64,000 bases of DNA from Acidimicrobiales bacterium (GTDB lineage Bacteria; Actinomycetota; Acidimicrobiia; Acidimicrobiales; SZUA-35): the NCBI GenBank assembly GCA_028285495.1, contig JANQPB010000006.1:372001-436000 (forward strand), written 5' to 3'. Below the pieces are notes generated by a model. It ran no database searches. It was given only the letters and a program-made list of their open reading frames with translations, and was not told where the DNA came from. A program made the position numbers and the translations under genes. This document shows positions 42,432 through 51,564 of the stretch, piece by piece. How positions within the stretch are numbered: the first letter of the stretch is position 1; every line of letters starts with the position of its first letter.

Positions 42432-43921
42432 GCATCCCCGGGCTCCGGTGGTTTGCCGTCGCCGTTGGTCACCGGGTCCGGTCCCGCCGGGGACGGCCCA
42501 TCCGTCGTCGGATCCGGTCGGCCAATCGGGCCAGGACCGGACGCTGCTCCAGCAACGACGCCACCCGGTTCCGCAGGCGGGCGAACCGCCGGGGCGGCGA
42601 CGTCGTCGGCGTGAGCCGGGTGGGGCCAGCGGTGGTCGCCCGCACCCGGAAACCGGGCATCATCGACGCCGTCGGCGCCGGTTGTGGTCGGATCGGAGGT
42701 CTCCTCGACCTCCGGGTCCGCCACGACCTCCGGTTGGGGCTCGTTTGTGAGCACGGTCGCCTCGGGTTCGCGCCGGTCGGTGGAGCCCGCCGGCGGGGGC
42801 TCGAGATCGACGTCGATCTCGGTCTCGGTCTCGGCGACGACCTCGGCGTGCGCCCCGGGCTCGGTCGCGGCCGGCTCGACGTCGTCGACGCCCACCGGCT
42901 CGCCCGGCGCCGGGTGAAGCTCGACCGGCTCCGCCGGTGGCGTCGTCGTCAGGTCGACGTCGCGGCCCGGCGTGACCACCTCGAAGAGGTCCTCGGCGTC
43001 GGCCCCCGGACCATCACCGTCGGCGGCGATCACCTCGGTGGAGCGCTCGACGTCGTGGTCGGGATGCTCGTGGTCGGCGGTCGGCTCGAACGGGACGTCG
43101 ACGACCGGCTCGGGGGCGACGCGGTCGTCGCTCGTGCCGTTGCCCGAGCCGTTGACGTGCCCGTTGCCGTTGCTGGAGCCGTTGGTGCGGTTCGGGTGGC
43201 CGTTGGTCCGGAGATCGACCACCTCGGTGGCGGACGGATCGGTGCCCGCCGACGCCGAGTCCGGCCCGGCCGCACCGGCCTCGGCGGTCTCGATCGTGGC
43301 CGCAGGATCGGGCTCGCCGTCGACCCGGAGCGTGTGCTCCAGCGCCTCCAGCACCTGGGCCGACGGCACGAAGTCGCCGAGCGGGGGCAGGTCGTCGAGC
43401 GACATCAGCCCGACCTGCTCCAGGAAGAACGGGGTGGTGCCGAACAGCGTCGCCTGACCGGGGCCGTCGTCGCGCCCCTGCTCCTCGACGTAGCCCCGTT
43501 GCACCAGCGTCCGCAGCACGCCGTCGACGTTGACGCCGCGGATGGCGCCGATCTGGGCCCGGGAGATCGGCTGCTTGTAGGCGACGATGGCCATCGTCTC
43601 CAGGGCTGCGCTCGACAGCCGGTTCGGCACGCCCTCGAGCGCGAACCGCTCGACGTAGGCGTGCGTGTCCGGGTGGGTCTGGTAGCGCCAGCCGCCGGCG
43701 ATCTCGACCAGCTGGAAGCCACGGCCATCGGCCTCGTAGCCGGTGGCCAGCTCCTCACACATGGCCTGGACCAGGTCGACCGGCAGCTCGACGAGCTGGG
43801 CCAGGAGCTGGACGGGCGTCGGGTCGTTGGCCACCAGGAGCATGGCCTCGATGGCTCGCCTGGCCTCGGTCAGGTTGTCGACCGATGGCGGTTGGGCACG
43901 CCCGTTTCGCTCGCCTGTCAC
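42428..43921 (-). CDS. scpB: Segregation and condensation protein B with long acidic tail
   Basis: 497 residues, more than twice the usual 180-220. The first 200 hold the paired winged-helix ScpB fold: EARRAIEAMLLVANDPTPVQLL, RLSSAALETMAIVAYKQPISRAQI, GVNVDGVLRTLVQRGYVEE and LFGTTPFFLEQVGL. Residues 200-497 are low-complexity, Asp/Glu/Pro-rich with an Asn/Gly stretch (SSNGNGHVNGSGNGTS), and show no domain. ScpB with ScpA and Smc compacts and segregates the chromosome. The reading frame is unbroken and overlaps rluB, so the tail is not an obvious frameshift artefact. Confidence 0.93.
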   Translation of the reverse strand: MTGERNGRAQPPSVDNLTEARRAIEAMLLVANDPTPVQLLAQLVELPVDLVQAMCEELATGYEADGRGFQLVEIAGGWRYQTHPDTHAYVERFALEGVPNRLSSAALETMAIVAYKQPISRAQIGAIRGVNVDGVLRTLVQRGYVEEQGRDDGPGQATLFGTTPFFLEQVGLMSLDDLPPLGDFVPSAQVLEALEHTLRVDGEPDPAATIETAEAGAAGPDSASAGTDPSATEVVDLRTNGHPNRTNGSSNGNGHVNGSGNGTSDDRVAPEPVVDVPFEPTADHEHPDHDVERSTEVIAADGDGPGADAEDLFEVVTPGRDVDLTTTPPAEPVELHPAPGEPVGVDDVEPAATEPGAHAEVVAETETEIDVDLEPPPAGSTDRREPEATVLTNEPQPEVVADPEVEETSDPTTTGADGVDDARFPGAGDHRWPHPAHADDVAAPAVRPPAEPGGVVAGAASGPGPIGRPDPTTDGPSPAGPDPVTNGDGKPPEPGDA

Positions 43922-43933
43922 GTCGCCGAACCC

Positions 43934-44713
43934 CTAGCCCTCGTACACGTCGGCGCCGGTCACGGCCAGCTCCCGATCGCGCTCGTCGCCGATCCACACC
44001 ACGGTCAGGTCGCCGAAGCTGGTGACCTGCTCGAGGTCGACCATCCCCTGCTTGAACAGCTCGAGCACGGCGAGGAACCGGACGACGATCTCCAACCGCT
44101 CATCGAGGCCGTCGGTCAGCGCCCGGAACGTCATCTTGCCAGACGACGGCAACAGGTCGAGGAAGGTCTCGATGGCGTCGGTGACGCTGGCCCGGACGAC
44201 CGACACGTGGGCCAGCGACACCTCGGGCTTCGGTCGCTCGGTCGCCACCCGCAGGAAGGCCCGCCTGAGCCGATCGGCGGTCATGCCGGCCAGCGGGTCG
44301 GGGCTGAGGGCCAGGAACTGCTCTTCGAGCCCGGCCTGGCGGGGGTGGGACCTCGAGGCCCGCTCCATCATCCCGACCAGCACGTTCGAGGCGTCCTTGA
44401 ACGTCTTGCACTCCAGCAGCCGGGCGAGCAGCAGGTCCCGCTCCTCCCAGAGGCCGAGCTCCTCGTCGAGGTCGATGTCGTCGTCGACCGGCAGCAGGCG
44501 GCGGCACTTCAGCTCGACCAGCGTGGCCGCGATCAGCAGGAACTCGGTCGACAGCTCCAGGTCGCAGGCCTCGAGGCGGGCCACCTCGTCGAGGTAGGCG
44601 TCGACGATCTCGCCGAGCCGGATCTCGTACAGGTCGACGTCGTCCTTCAGGATCAGCTGCAGCAGCAGATCGAACGGACCGGAGAAGCTCTCGGTCTTCA
44701 CCTGGAATGACAT
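43934..44713 (-). CDS. scpA: Segregation and condensation protein A
   Basis: 259 residues from ATG at 44713. FSGPFDLLLQLILKDDVDLYEIRLGEIVDAYL is the Smc-binding N-terminus, FLLIAATLVELKCRRLLP the conserved middle, and FRALTDGLDERLEIVVRFLAVLELFKQGMVDLEQ the C-terminal winged helix. Kleisin of the bacterial condensin. TAGAAT ends seven bases before the ATG, suggesting leaderless transcription of the scpA operon. Divergent from trpS. Confidence 0.94.
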   Translation of the reverse strand: MSFQVKTESFSGPFDLLLQLILKDDVDLYEIRLGEIVDAYLDEVARLEACDLELSTEFLLIAATLVELKCRRLLPVDDDIDLDEELGLWEERDLLLARLLECKTFKDASNVLVGMMERASRSHPRQAGLEEQFLALSPDPLAGMTADRLRRAFLRVATERPKPEVSLAHVSVVRASVTDAIETFLDLLPSSGKMTFRALTDGLDERLEIVVRFLAVLELFKQGMVDLEQVTSFGDLTVVWIGDERDRELAVTGADVYEG

Positions 44714-44774
44714 CGGTGTGATTCTAGCCGAATTCGGGGGCAACCTCGGTTCGCCGCTCCTAGGGTACGGTTCC

Positions 44775-45803
44775 ATGGCCACCAACCATGCGAACGGCCG
44801 GGCCGGCGGAGCGGCGGAGCGCCCCCGGGCGTTCTCCGGGATCCAGCCGACCGGCACCATTCACCTCGGGAACTACCTGGGTGCGCTGATGAACTGGTCG
44901 GCCATGCAGGACACCACCGACGGGATCTACTGCATCGTCGACCTGCACGCCCTGTCGGTTCCCCGGGAGCAGGGTGAGATCCGCCTGGCCACCATCGAGG
45001 CGGCCAAGGACCTCCTGGCCATCGGCATCGACCCGGAGCGGTCGATCCTCTTCGTGCAGTCCCACGTTCGCGAGCACACCGAGCTGGCCTGGTTGATCCA
45101 GTGTGTCACCGGCTTCGGTGAGCTGCGCCGGATGACGCAGTTCAAGGACAAGAGCGAGTCGAACGACTTCGTGTCATCGGCGCTGTTCACCTACCCGGCG
45201 CTGCAGGCGGCCGACATCCTGCTCTACGACACCGACGTTGTGCCGGTCGGCGACGACCAGCGCCAGCACGTCGAGCTGACTCGCGACGTCGCCATCCGCT
45301 TCAACAACCGCTACGGCAACGACGACGAGCCGGTCCTCGTCGTCCCCGAGCACCGGATCCCGCCGGCCGGGGCCAGGGTGATGGACCTCCAGAACCCCGA
45401 GGCCAAGATGTCGAAGTCGCTCGACTCCCCAGCCGGCACCGTCAACCTGCTCGACACCGAGGGTGAGATCGCCAAGAAGTTCAAGCGGGCCGTGACCGAC
45501 TCGGACGGCGAGGTCCGCTTCGACCCCGAGACCAAGCCAGGCGTGTCGAACCTGCTGACGATCCTGGCCTCGGCCACCGGCGGCGAGCCCGAGCAGCTGG
45601 CGGCCGATTACACCCAGTACGGGCCACTGAAGGCCGATGCGGCCGAGGCGGTGCTCGAGCTGTTGCGGCCGGTCCAGAAGCGGCGGAGCGAGTTGGACGA
45701 CGACCAGGTGAAGGCCATCCTGGCCGACGGGGCCGACCGGGCCCGGGCGGTGGCCGCCGGCGTCATGGACCGGGTCCGCGACGCCGTCGACCTGCTCCGG
45801 TGA
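44775..45803 (+). CDS. trpS: Tryptophanyl-tRNA synthetase
   Basis: 342 residues from ATG at 44775 (TAGGGT ends eight bases before; no ribosome-binding site). Class I signatures: HIGH-like TGTIHLGNYLGAL and KMSKS in EAKMSKSLDSPAG. Conserved IYCIVDLHALSV, SHVREHTELAWLIQCVTGFGELRRM and PVGDDQRQHVELTRDVA bind tryptophan and form the dimer. Ends nine bases from a convergent gene. Confidence 0.97.
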   Translation: MATNHANGRAGGAAERPRAFSGIQPTGTIHLGNYLGALMNWSAMQDTTDGIYCIVDLHALSVPREQGEIRLATIEAAKDLLAIGIDPERSILFVQSHVREHTELAWLIQCVTGFGELRRMTQFKDKSESNDFVSSALFTYPALQAADILLYDTDVVPVGDDQRQHVELTRDVAIRFNNRYGNDDEPVLVVPEHRIPPAGARVMDLQNPEAKMSKSLDSPAGTVNLLDTEGEIAKKFKRAVTDSDGEVRFDPETKPGVSNLLTILASATGGEPEQLAADYTQYGPLKADAAEAVLELLRPVQKRRSELDDDQVKAILADGADRARAVAAGVMDRVRDAVDLLR

Positions 45804-45812
45804 GCCCCGCCG

Positions 45813-48194
45813 TCAACCCTCGTCGGCCGGCTTCAGACCGAGGTCGAAGCTGAGGTCGGCGTTGCCGGGCCAGAAGTTGTGGACCTCGACCGTGACCGTG
45901 TTGGTCCCGGCCACCAGGGCGGCGCCGGACACCGCGTAGTCGGCGACCAGCTCCTCGGCTCCGTTCCGCCAGGTCAGCGGTCTGGTGTTCCAGGCGATGT
46001 CACCGTCCGGCATGTTGCCCCGGTGGATCTCGACGCCGTTGAGGTACACGACGGCACCGTCGTCGGCGGCGAGGCTGAGGGTCAGGGCGTCGAGCCCGGC
46101 GGGGTCGTCGAGCTCGAACGTGTTGGCGAAGTAGTAGGTCTCCTGGCCGCCGGTCAGGGCGGTCACCTCGCCGTTGCCCCCGAAGCCGAACTGGGCCGGG
46201 TCGGGCCCGGCGACCCCATCGCCGATGTCGATCGGCCAGCCGGCCGGGGCGGCCCCGCCGGACGAGTCGGTGTGGCGCCACGCCGAGCCGAGCTCGACGA
46301 GGGGCTGGGGCGGCAGCTCGACGACGACATCGGACGGACGGAGCTGGAGGTCGAAGCCGAGGTCGTTGTTGCCGGACCAGACATTGCGCACGCTGACCGC
46401 GACCGTGTTCTCGCCGGCGACCAACGCGGTGGCCGGGACGGTGAACGAGCGGAAGTCCTCGTCGGCGCCGGCTCGCCATCCGAGGGCGCTCGTCGACGGA
46501 CCGATCGTGCCGTCCGGCAGGTTGTCGCGCAGGACCTCGACCCCGTTGAGGTAGACCACGGCCCCGTCGTCGGCCTTGAGGAACACCTCGAGCGACGTCG
46601 GCAGCGGCCCCTCGACGGTGAAGGTGGTCCTGGCGTGGTACGCCACGCGGCCCGGGGTCAGCACGGTGTTCTCGTCGCCGTCGCCGAAGCCGAGCTCGGC
46701 CCGGCCGGTCGACCAGGCGGCGTCGTCGAACCCGGGCTCGGCCCAGCCGGCCGGGGCGTCGTCGCCGTCGAGGTAGCGCCAGTCGCTCTCCGCCTCCAGG
46801 TAGAGGCCGTCGAGGCGGGGACCGTCGCCGCACAGCTTGGCGAACCCGCCGAGCCAGCGTGGGGCGCCCGCATCGACGCCGCCGACATGCAGGTCGCCAC
46901 CGATGTAGAGACAGCCGTTGGTGTCGCTGGCCACCGACCACATGCCGTCGCGGGGGCTGTGGATGTCGGGCAGGAACGACTCGATCAGGCGACCGGTGTC
47001 GGCCTCGTAGGCCATGACCACCCGGTGCGGGGTCCGCCGTCCGGTGAACGACGAGTAGTGGTTCACGTAGCCGTTCCGCTCCGAGTACGTGCAGTGACAG
47101 CCGGCGTAGATGACGTTGCCGATCCGCTCGCCGGCCTGGTACGCGCCGCCGGCGAAGCCGCCGGTCCAGTCGAAGCCGTCGTTGATCTGGCCGGTGTGGT
47201 GGTAGCCGAGCATCCGGTGGTCGCCGGCGTCGAGGACCTGGACGATGTGCTGCTCGCCGATCGTGAACACCAGCCCGTCGCCGGCGGCGACGTCGTAGAT
47301 CTCGGGCTGGCTGGCCGTGTAGTTGCGGGGCAGGTCGATCTTGCCGGGCGAGGTGGCACCGGTGACCGCGTCGACGGTGTGGAAGTAGCCGGTGTTGGCC
47401 TCACCGTTGACGGCGCTGAAGAAGCCGCTGAGGTGGACCTCGCCCCTGGCCGGGTCGATGTCCATGCCCCACACGCCCGAGCCCGTGACCTCCGGTCGCC
47501 AGGTGTCGTCGATCCGGCCGGTGTCGTCGGCGAACCGGCCGGCCTTGTACACCCGGGTCCGGGAGCCGTTGGCCCCGTCGAGGTGGGAGAAGTTGCCGGC
47601 GACGTAGATGTCCGAGCCGTCGATCTCGATCTCGCGGACCATGGCCCGCAGCTGCGACCAGGGCCGGTCGACCGCGCCGGCGAACGACGGATCGATGGCC
47701 CCGGTGATCGGGTCGAGGGCGACGAGGCCACGGCGGGCCTGGCCGTTGACCGTCTCGAACTCGCCGCCGACGAGCAGCGAACCGTTCGGGAGGGCGTCGA
47801 TGGCGTAGACCACCCGGTCGAGCTCGGGGGTCCAGGTCGAGATCCACTCGCCGGTATCGAGATCGAAGGCGGCGACGTAGGCCTGCGGGATCGGCGCCGC
47901 GTCGCGGGACTCCTGCACGTTGAGGAACCCGCCGGCGACGAACATGCGGTCGCCGATCTGGACGAAGTCCCACACCAGCACGTCGAGGGTCGGGGTCTGG
48001 GTCGACCCCGGATCCTGGCCGGACACGCCCCAGGTCCGCTCGGGCACGAGGTCGATGGCGTCGAGGTCGATCGTGTCGGGATTGGTGGCGGCGGCCGGGG
48101 CGACGGGCCCGACCAGCAGGCTGGCAACGGCCCCGAGCAGGCCGAACGCCATCGTCGCCAGGATCGTGGCCGTGGTCGGCCGGCCCTTGCTCAT
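45813..48194 (-). CDS. Secreted beta-propeller protein with two tandem C-terminal beta-sandwich repeats
   Basis: 793 residues. Signal peptide (ILATMAFGLLGAVASLLVGPVAPAAA). Residues about 60-480 are propeller-like repeats of the kind LPNGSLLVGGEFETVNGQARRGLVALDPITGAIDP, resembling delta-60-type repeats. The last 300 residues hold two copies of one module: ADDGAVVYLNGVEVLRDNLPDGTIG and ADDGAVVYLNGVEIHRGNMPDG occur at matching places. Such modules often bind carbohydrate or the cell surface. Four to five cysteines lie in the middle (YAGCHCTYSE). Directly follows the lipoprotein gene; function unknown. Confidence 0.82.
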   Translation of the reverse strand: MSKGRPTTATILATMAFGLLGAVASLLVGPVAPAAATNPDTIDLDAIDLVPERTWGVSGQDPGSTQTPTLDVLVWDFVQIGDRMFVAGGFLNVQESRDAAPIPQAYVAAFDLDTGEWISTWTPELDRVVYAIDALPNGSLLVGGEFETVNGQARRGLVALDPITGAIDPSFAGAVDRPWSQLRAMVREIEIDGSDIYVAGNFSHLDGANGSRTRVYKAGRFADDTGRIDDTWRPEVTGSGVWGMDIDPARGEVHLSGFFSAVNGEANTGYFHTVDAVTGATSPGKIDLPRNYTASQPEIYDVAAGDGLVFTIGEQHIVQVLDAGDHRMLGYHHTGQINDGFDWTGGFAGGAYQAGERIGNVIYAGCHCTYSERNGYVNHYSSFTGRRTPHRVVMAYEADTGRLIESFLPDIHSPRDGMWSVASDTNGCLYIGGDLHVGGVDAGAPRWLGGFAKLCGDGPRLDGLYLEAESDWRYLDGDDAPAGWAEPGFDDAAWSTGRAELGFGDGDENTVLTPGRVAYHARTTFTVEGPLPTSLEVFLKADDGAVVYLNGVEVLRDNLPDGTIGPSTSALGWRAGADEDFRSFTVPATALVAGENTVAVSVRNVWSGNNDLGFDLQLRPSDVVVELPPQPLVELGSAWRHTDSSGGAAPAGWPIDIGDGVAGPDPAQFGFGGNGEVTALTGGQETYYFANTFELDDPAGLDALTLSLAADDGAVVYLNGVEIHRGNMPDGDIAWNTRPLTWRNGAEELVADYAVSGAALVAGTNTVTVEVHNFWPGNADLSFDLGLKPADEG

Positions 48195-48199
48195 CTCGC

Positions 48200-48961
48200 T
48201 CACAGCTCGTAGCCCCCGATGGTGCAGACGGACAGGAAGGCGACCAACGGGGTCGCATCGGTCAGCGAGCCGTCGGCGACGGCCGCCGCCAGCGGCTCGG
48301 CCCAGCTCTGGACGTCGGCAACGCCGGACTCGCCGGCCCACTCGGCGCCGGACAGGACCCGCTCGGTCGCGGCGGCCGGCAGGCCCTCGTCGAGGTGCCC
48401 GATGGCGATCTCGATCTGGGCGCAGGCCAGGTTGGCCGGGTCGTCGAGCGTCACCAACTCGCCAACCTCGTTGCGGGTGCGGCCGTCGTCGGCCGGCTCG
48501 GCCGGCACGTCGGCCGTGTCGATCGGCTCGATCCCGTCGAGCACCTCGCCGCCCTGGCCAGACGGCTCGTCGAGACGCCCGTCGATGTCGTCGATGACCG
48601 CCTCGGGCTCGTCGACCACCAGATCGACCGTGCCGGCCTCGGGTGGCTCGGCCGGCTCGACGTCGTCGGCCTCGACCGGTTCGAAGCCGGCCTCCTCGGG
48701 GTCGCCGAGGGTGAGCGCCAGCTGGTCCGGGTCGGTCACCGCATCGTCGGACCGACCGTCGGCGCCGGGGTCGGCGAGGTCGTCGGCCGTCGGCTCCGAA
48801 CCGGAGCAGCCGGCGGCAACGAGCACCAGCGCCAGCAGGAGGCCGAGGGCGACCGAGCGGGGCCGGGGCCGGGCGACGGGGCCGTCGGCGATCTCGATCG
48901 TGGCGTCGCCGATGGCACGACGGGGCCTGCGGGCGCGGGCGGGCGGCGGGTGGTGGGGCAT
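48200..48961 (-). CDS. Predicted acidic lipoprotein
   Basis: 253 residues. An Arg/Pro-rich cytosolic N-terminus of about 35 residues precedes the signal (SVALGLLLALVLVAAGCSG, lipobox AAGC). A long Asp/Glu/Pro region follows (about 60-165), then a small helical domain with two cysteines (NLACAQIEIAIGHLDEG and FLSVCTIGGYEL). The basic N-terminal extension is unusually long; an internal start near the signal would be shorter but no ATG precedes it. Ends just before the secreted propeller gene. Confidence 0.72.
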   Translation of the reverse strand: MPHHPPPARARRPRRAIGDATIEIADGPVARPRPRSVALGLLLALVLVAAGCSGSEPTADDLADPGADGRSDDAVTDPDQLALTLGDPEEAGFEPVEADDVEPAEPPEAGTVDLVVDEPEAVIDDIDGRLDEPSGQGGEVLDGIEPIDTADVPAEPADDGRTRNEVGELVTLDDPANLACAQIEIAIGHLDEGLPAAATERVLSGAEWAGESGVADVQSWAEPLAAAVADGSLTDATPLVAFLSVCTIGGYEL

Positions 48962-49177
48962 GTCTCCACCGGTACCAGGACCGCCCCGGTGCGCCCATGG
49001 GCCATCGGGCTCGACTTGCGGACCGGCGTGGGTCGTCCGGCCCAGGCCGCCGTCCCGGCCCCCTTCGCCGGCGCCTCCGAGACCGGCGTCGCCGGGGCAT
49101 CAACCCTGGTCGGCGTGACAATCGACCGCTATGGTGCTCCGATCAGGGAGAGGACCAGGTATGGGGAGAGCGCGCGT

Positions 49178-50524
49178 TTGAGAGGCTTGGCCAAACTTGC
49201 TGCTGCGTTGGCGAGCCTTGCAATCGTCCTGTTGGGCACGGCCGTCACGGCCTCGGCCCAGGACGGTGAGCAGGCGATCATCGGACAGCTGCGGGTCGAA
49301 GACGACAGCGGCGAGCGGGTCCCGGTCGAAGGGGTGACCATCGTCGTCGACGGCCAGGGCGAGGCGGTCACCGACGCCGATGGCCAGTGGTCGGTCCCCG
49401 TCGAGGCGGCCGGCACCTACACCGTGACCCTCGATGCGGCCACGCTGCCGGACGGGGTCGTGCTGCGAGACGCCGACCGGAGCTCGCTCGAGGTGCTCGT
49501 CGAGGCGGGCCAGGACAAGCGGGCGCTGTTCGGCCTCGTCTCGGGCACGGCCGAGGAGGCGGCGGCCGCCGCAGCCGACGACGGCTCCGGCATCAGCGGG
49601 CGCCGGGTGGCCCAGCTCTCGGTCGAGGGCCTCAAGCAGGGCCTGTACCTGGCGATGGCCGCCATCGGCCTGTCCTTGATCTTCGGCACGACGGGCCTCG
49701 TCAACTTCGCCCACGCCGAGCTGGTGACCTGGGGCCAGCTCTCCACCTTCCTGTTCAACTACTACGGCCTGGCCGGCTTCATCGGCTTCCTCGCCCCCCT
49801 GCCGGGCCCGTTCGGCGACGGGGTCAACCTCGTGTTCGCCGCGGTGTTCGGCATGCTGTCCGGGGCGCTACTCGGCTACGCCCTCGACCGGGGCCTGTTC
49901 CGGGGGATGCGACGCAACGGCATCAGCCTGATCGCCCAGATGGTCATCACCATCGGGTTGTCGATCCTGCTGCGCTACCTCTTCCTCTACAACTTCGGCG
50001 GCAACCCCCGCTTCTTCCGTGACTACTCGGCCCAGACGGCGCTGTCGATCGGGCCGGTCGAGATCACGCCGAAGGACCTGATCGCCATGATCATCTCGGT
50101 GGTCGTGCTGCTGCTGGTCGGGGCGCTGCTGCAGCTGACCCGCATCGGCAAGGCCATGCGGGCCGTGGCCGACAACCGTGACCTGGCCGAGTCGTCCGGC
50201 ATCGACGTCCAGCGGGTCATCAGCGTCGTGTGGATCGCCGGCGGCGCCCTCGCCGCCCTCGGCGGGGTCTTCTTCGGCCTCGACCAGATCAAGTGGGACT
50301 TCGGGTTCCGGATCCTGCTGCTGATCTTCGCCTCGGTCACGCTCGGCGGCCTCGGCACCGCCTACGGGGCGCTGGTCGGTGCGGTCGTCGTCGGGCTCGT
50401 CATCAACCTCTCGACGCTGTTCATCGACGCCGAGCTGAAGAACATGGTGGCGCTGCTGGTGCTGGTGCTGATCCTGCTCTTCCGGCCACAGGGCATCCTC
50501 GGTCGACCGGAGAGGATCGGCTGA
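49178..50524 (+). CDS. livH: LivH-type ABC permease with extra N-terminal extracytoplasmic beta-sandwich
   Basis: 448 residues from a TTG at 49178 with GGGGAG nine bases before. This start yields a proper signal sequence (GLAKLAAALASLAIVLLGTAVTASA). Residues about 30-120 form a carboxypeptidase-regulatory-like fold (IIGQLRVEDDSGERVPVEGVTIVVDGQGEAVTDADGQWSVP). The LivH permease starts near residue 145 (VEGLKQGLYLAMAAIGLSLIFGTTGLVNFAHAE) with the EAA loop near TRIGKAMRAVADNRDLAESSGID. LivH proteins usually lack any such domain. First gene of the liv operon; the next ATG overlaps its stop. Confidence 0.88.
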   Translation: MRGLAKLAAALASLAIVLLGTAVTASAQDGEQAIIGQLRVEDDSGERVPVEGVTIVVDGQGEAVTDADGQWSVPVEAAGTYTVTLDAATLPDGVVLRDADRSSLEVLVEAGQDKRALFGLVSGTAEEAAAAAADDGSGISGRRVAQLSVEGLKQGLYLAMAAIGLSLIFGTTGLVNFAHAELVTWGQLSTFLFNYYGLAGFIGFLAPLPGPFGDGVNLVFAAVFGMLSGALLGYALDRGLFRGMRRNGISLIAQMVITIGLSILLRYLFLYNFGGNPRFFRDYSAQTALSIGPVEITPKDLIAMIISVVVLLLVGALLQLTRIGKAMRAVADNRDLAESSGIDVQRVISVVWIAGGALAALGGVFFGLDQIKWDFGFRILLLIFASVTLGGLGTAYGALVGAVVVGLVINLSTLFIDAELKNMVALLVLVLILLFRPQGILGRPERIG

Positions 50525-51564
50525 TGCTCCTCGCCATCGACTGGGACATCATCTTCACCCAGATCTTCTCGCAGGCCTTCGGCACCCAGGCCATGGTCTT
50601 CGCCCTCGCCGCCATCGGGCTCAACATCCACTACGGGTACACCGGCCTGCTGAACTTCGGTCAGGTCGGGTTCATGGCCGCCGGGGCCTACGGCGTCGGC
50701 ATGTCGGTGCTGTGGCTCGACATCGGCTTCTGGGCCGGGCTGCTCGTCGGGATCCTCTACTGCCTCGGACTGGCCCTGATCCTCGGTATCCCGACCCTGC
50801 GGCTCCGGGCCGACTATCTCGCGATCACCACGATCGCGGCGTCGGAGACGATCCGGCTCTTCGTCCGCTGGCGGGGCAACCGCGAGCGGACCGGCGCAGC
50901 GGAGGGCATCAACGACTTCGCCGACCCCTTCTTCGAGCTCCGTGACGACCTCGGGATCCTCCAGCGGTCCGGCAGCGTGCCGTACGAGTTCCTCGGCGTG
51001 TTCGAGTACCGGGCCGACGACCTGTGGGTCATGCTGGTGGGATGGAGCGTCGTCGGTCTCTGCCTGCTGCTGACCTGGCAGCTGATGCGCAGCCCGTGGG
51101 GCCGGGTGCTCAAGGCGATCCGCGAGGACGAGGACGCAGCCAGGGCCCTCGGCAAGAACGCCTACGCCTACAAGCTGCAGGCCCTCGCCCTCGGTGGCGT
51201 CGTCGGTGGCCTCGCCGGCATGCTGCAGGCGATCGACAAGCAGTCCGTCCAGCCCGACACCTACAACCCGGTGATCACCTTCATGATCTGGACCGTGCTG
51301 ATCATCGGTGGTGCGGCCCGGGTCTGGTCGCCGGTCGTCGGCGCCATGATCTTCTGGGGACTGATCTCGGGCCTGGAGGCCCTGATGCGGGAGCTGATCG
51401 ACTCGAGCCTCGACGACGTGCTGGCCCAGTTCCTCAACCTCGACGTCCAGAACGTCAGCCAGGTCCGGTTCATGGTGTTCGGCCTGGTCCTGATGTTGCT
51501 GATGCGGTACCGCCCGCAGGGCATCTTCGGCTCCCGGGAGGAGATGGCGCTCGATGACCGATAG
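50524..51564 (+). CDS. livM: LivM-type branched-chain amino-acid ABC permease
   Basis: 346 residues, ATG overlapping the livH stop (TGATG). About eight membrane segments; GLNIHYGYTGLLNFGQVGFMAAGAYG and RLRADYLAITTIAASETIR are typical. The EAA loop reads GRVLKAIREDEDAARALGKNAYAYK. Partners livH to form the pore for branched-chain or other amino acids, or related amides. Its end overlaps livG by 11 bp. Confidence 0.92.
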   Translation: MLLAIDWDIIFTQIFSQAFGTQAMVFALAAIGLNIHYGYTGLLNFGQVGFMAAGAYGVGMSVLWLDIGFWAGLLVGILYCLGLALILGIPTLRLRADYLAITTIAASETIRLFVRWRGNRERTGAAEGINDFADPFFELRDDLGILQRSGSVPYEFLGVFEYRADDLWVMLVGWSVVGLCLLLTWQLMRSPWGRVLKAIREDEDAARALGKNAYAYKLQALALGGVVGGLAGMLQAIDKQSVQPDTYNPVITFMIWTVLIIGGAARVWSPVVGAMIFWGLISGLEALMRELIDSSLDDVLAQFLNLDVQNVSQVRFMVFGLVLMLLMRYRPQGIFGSREEMALDDR

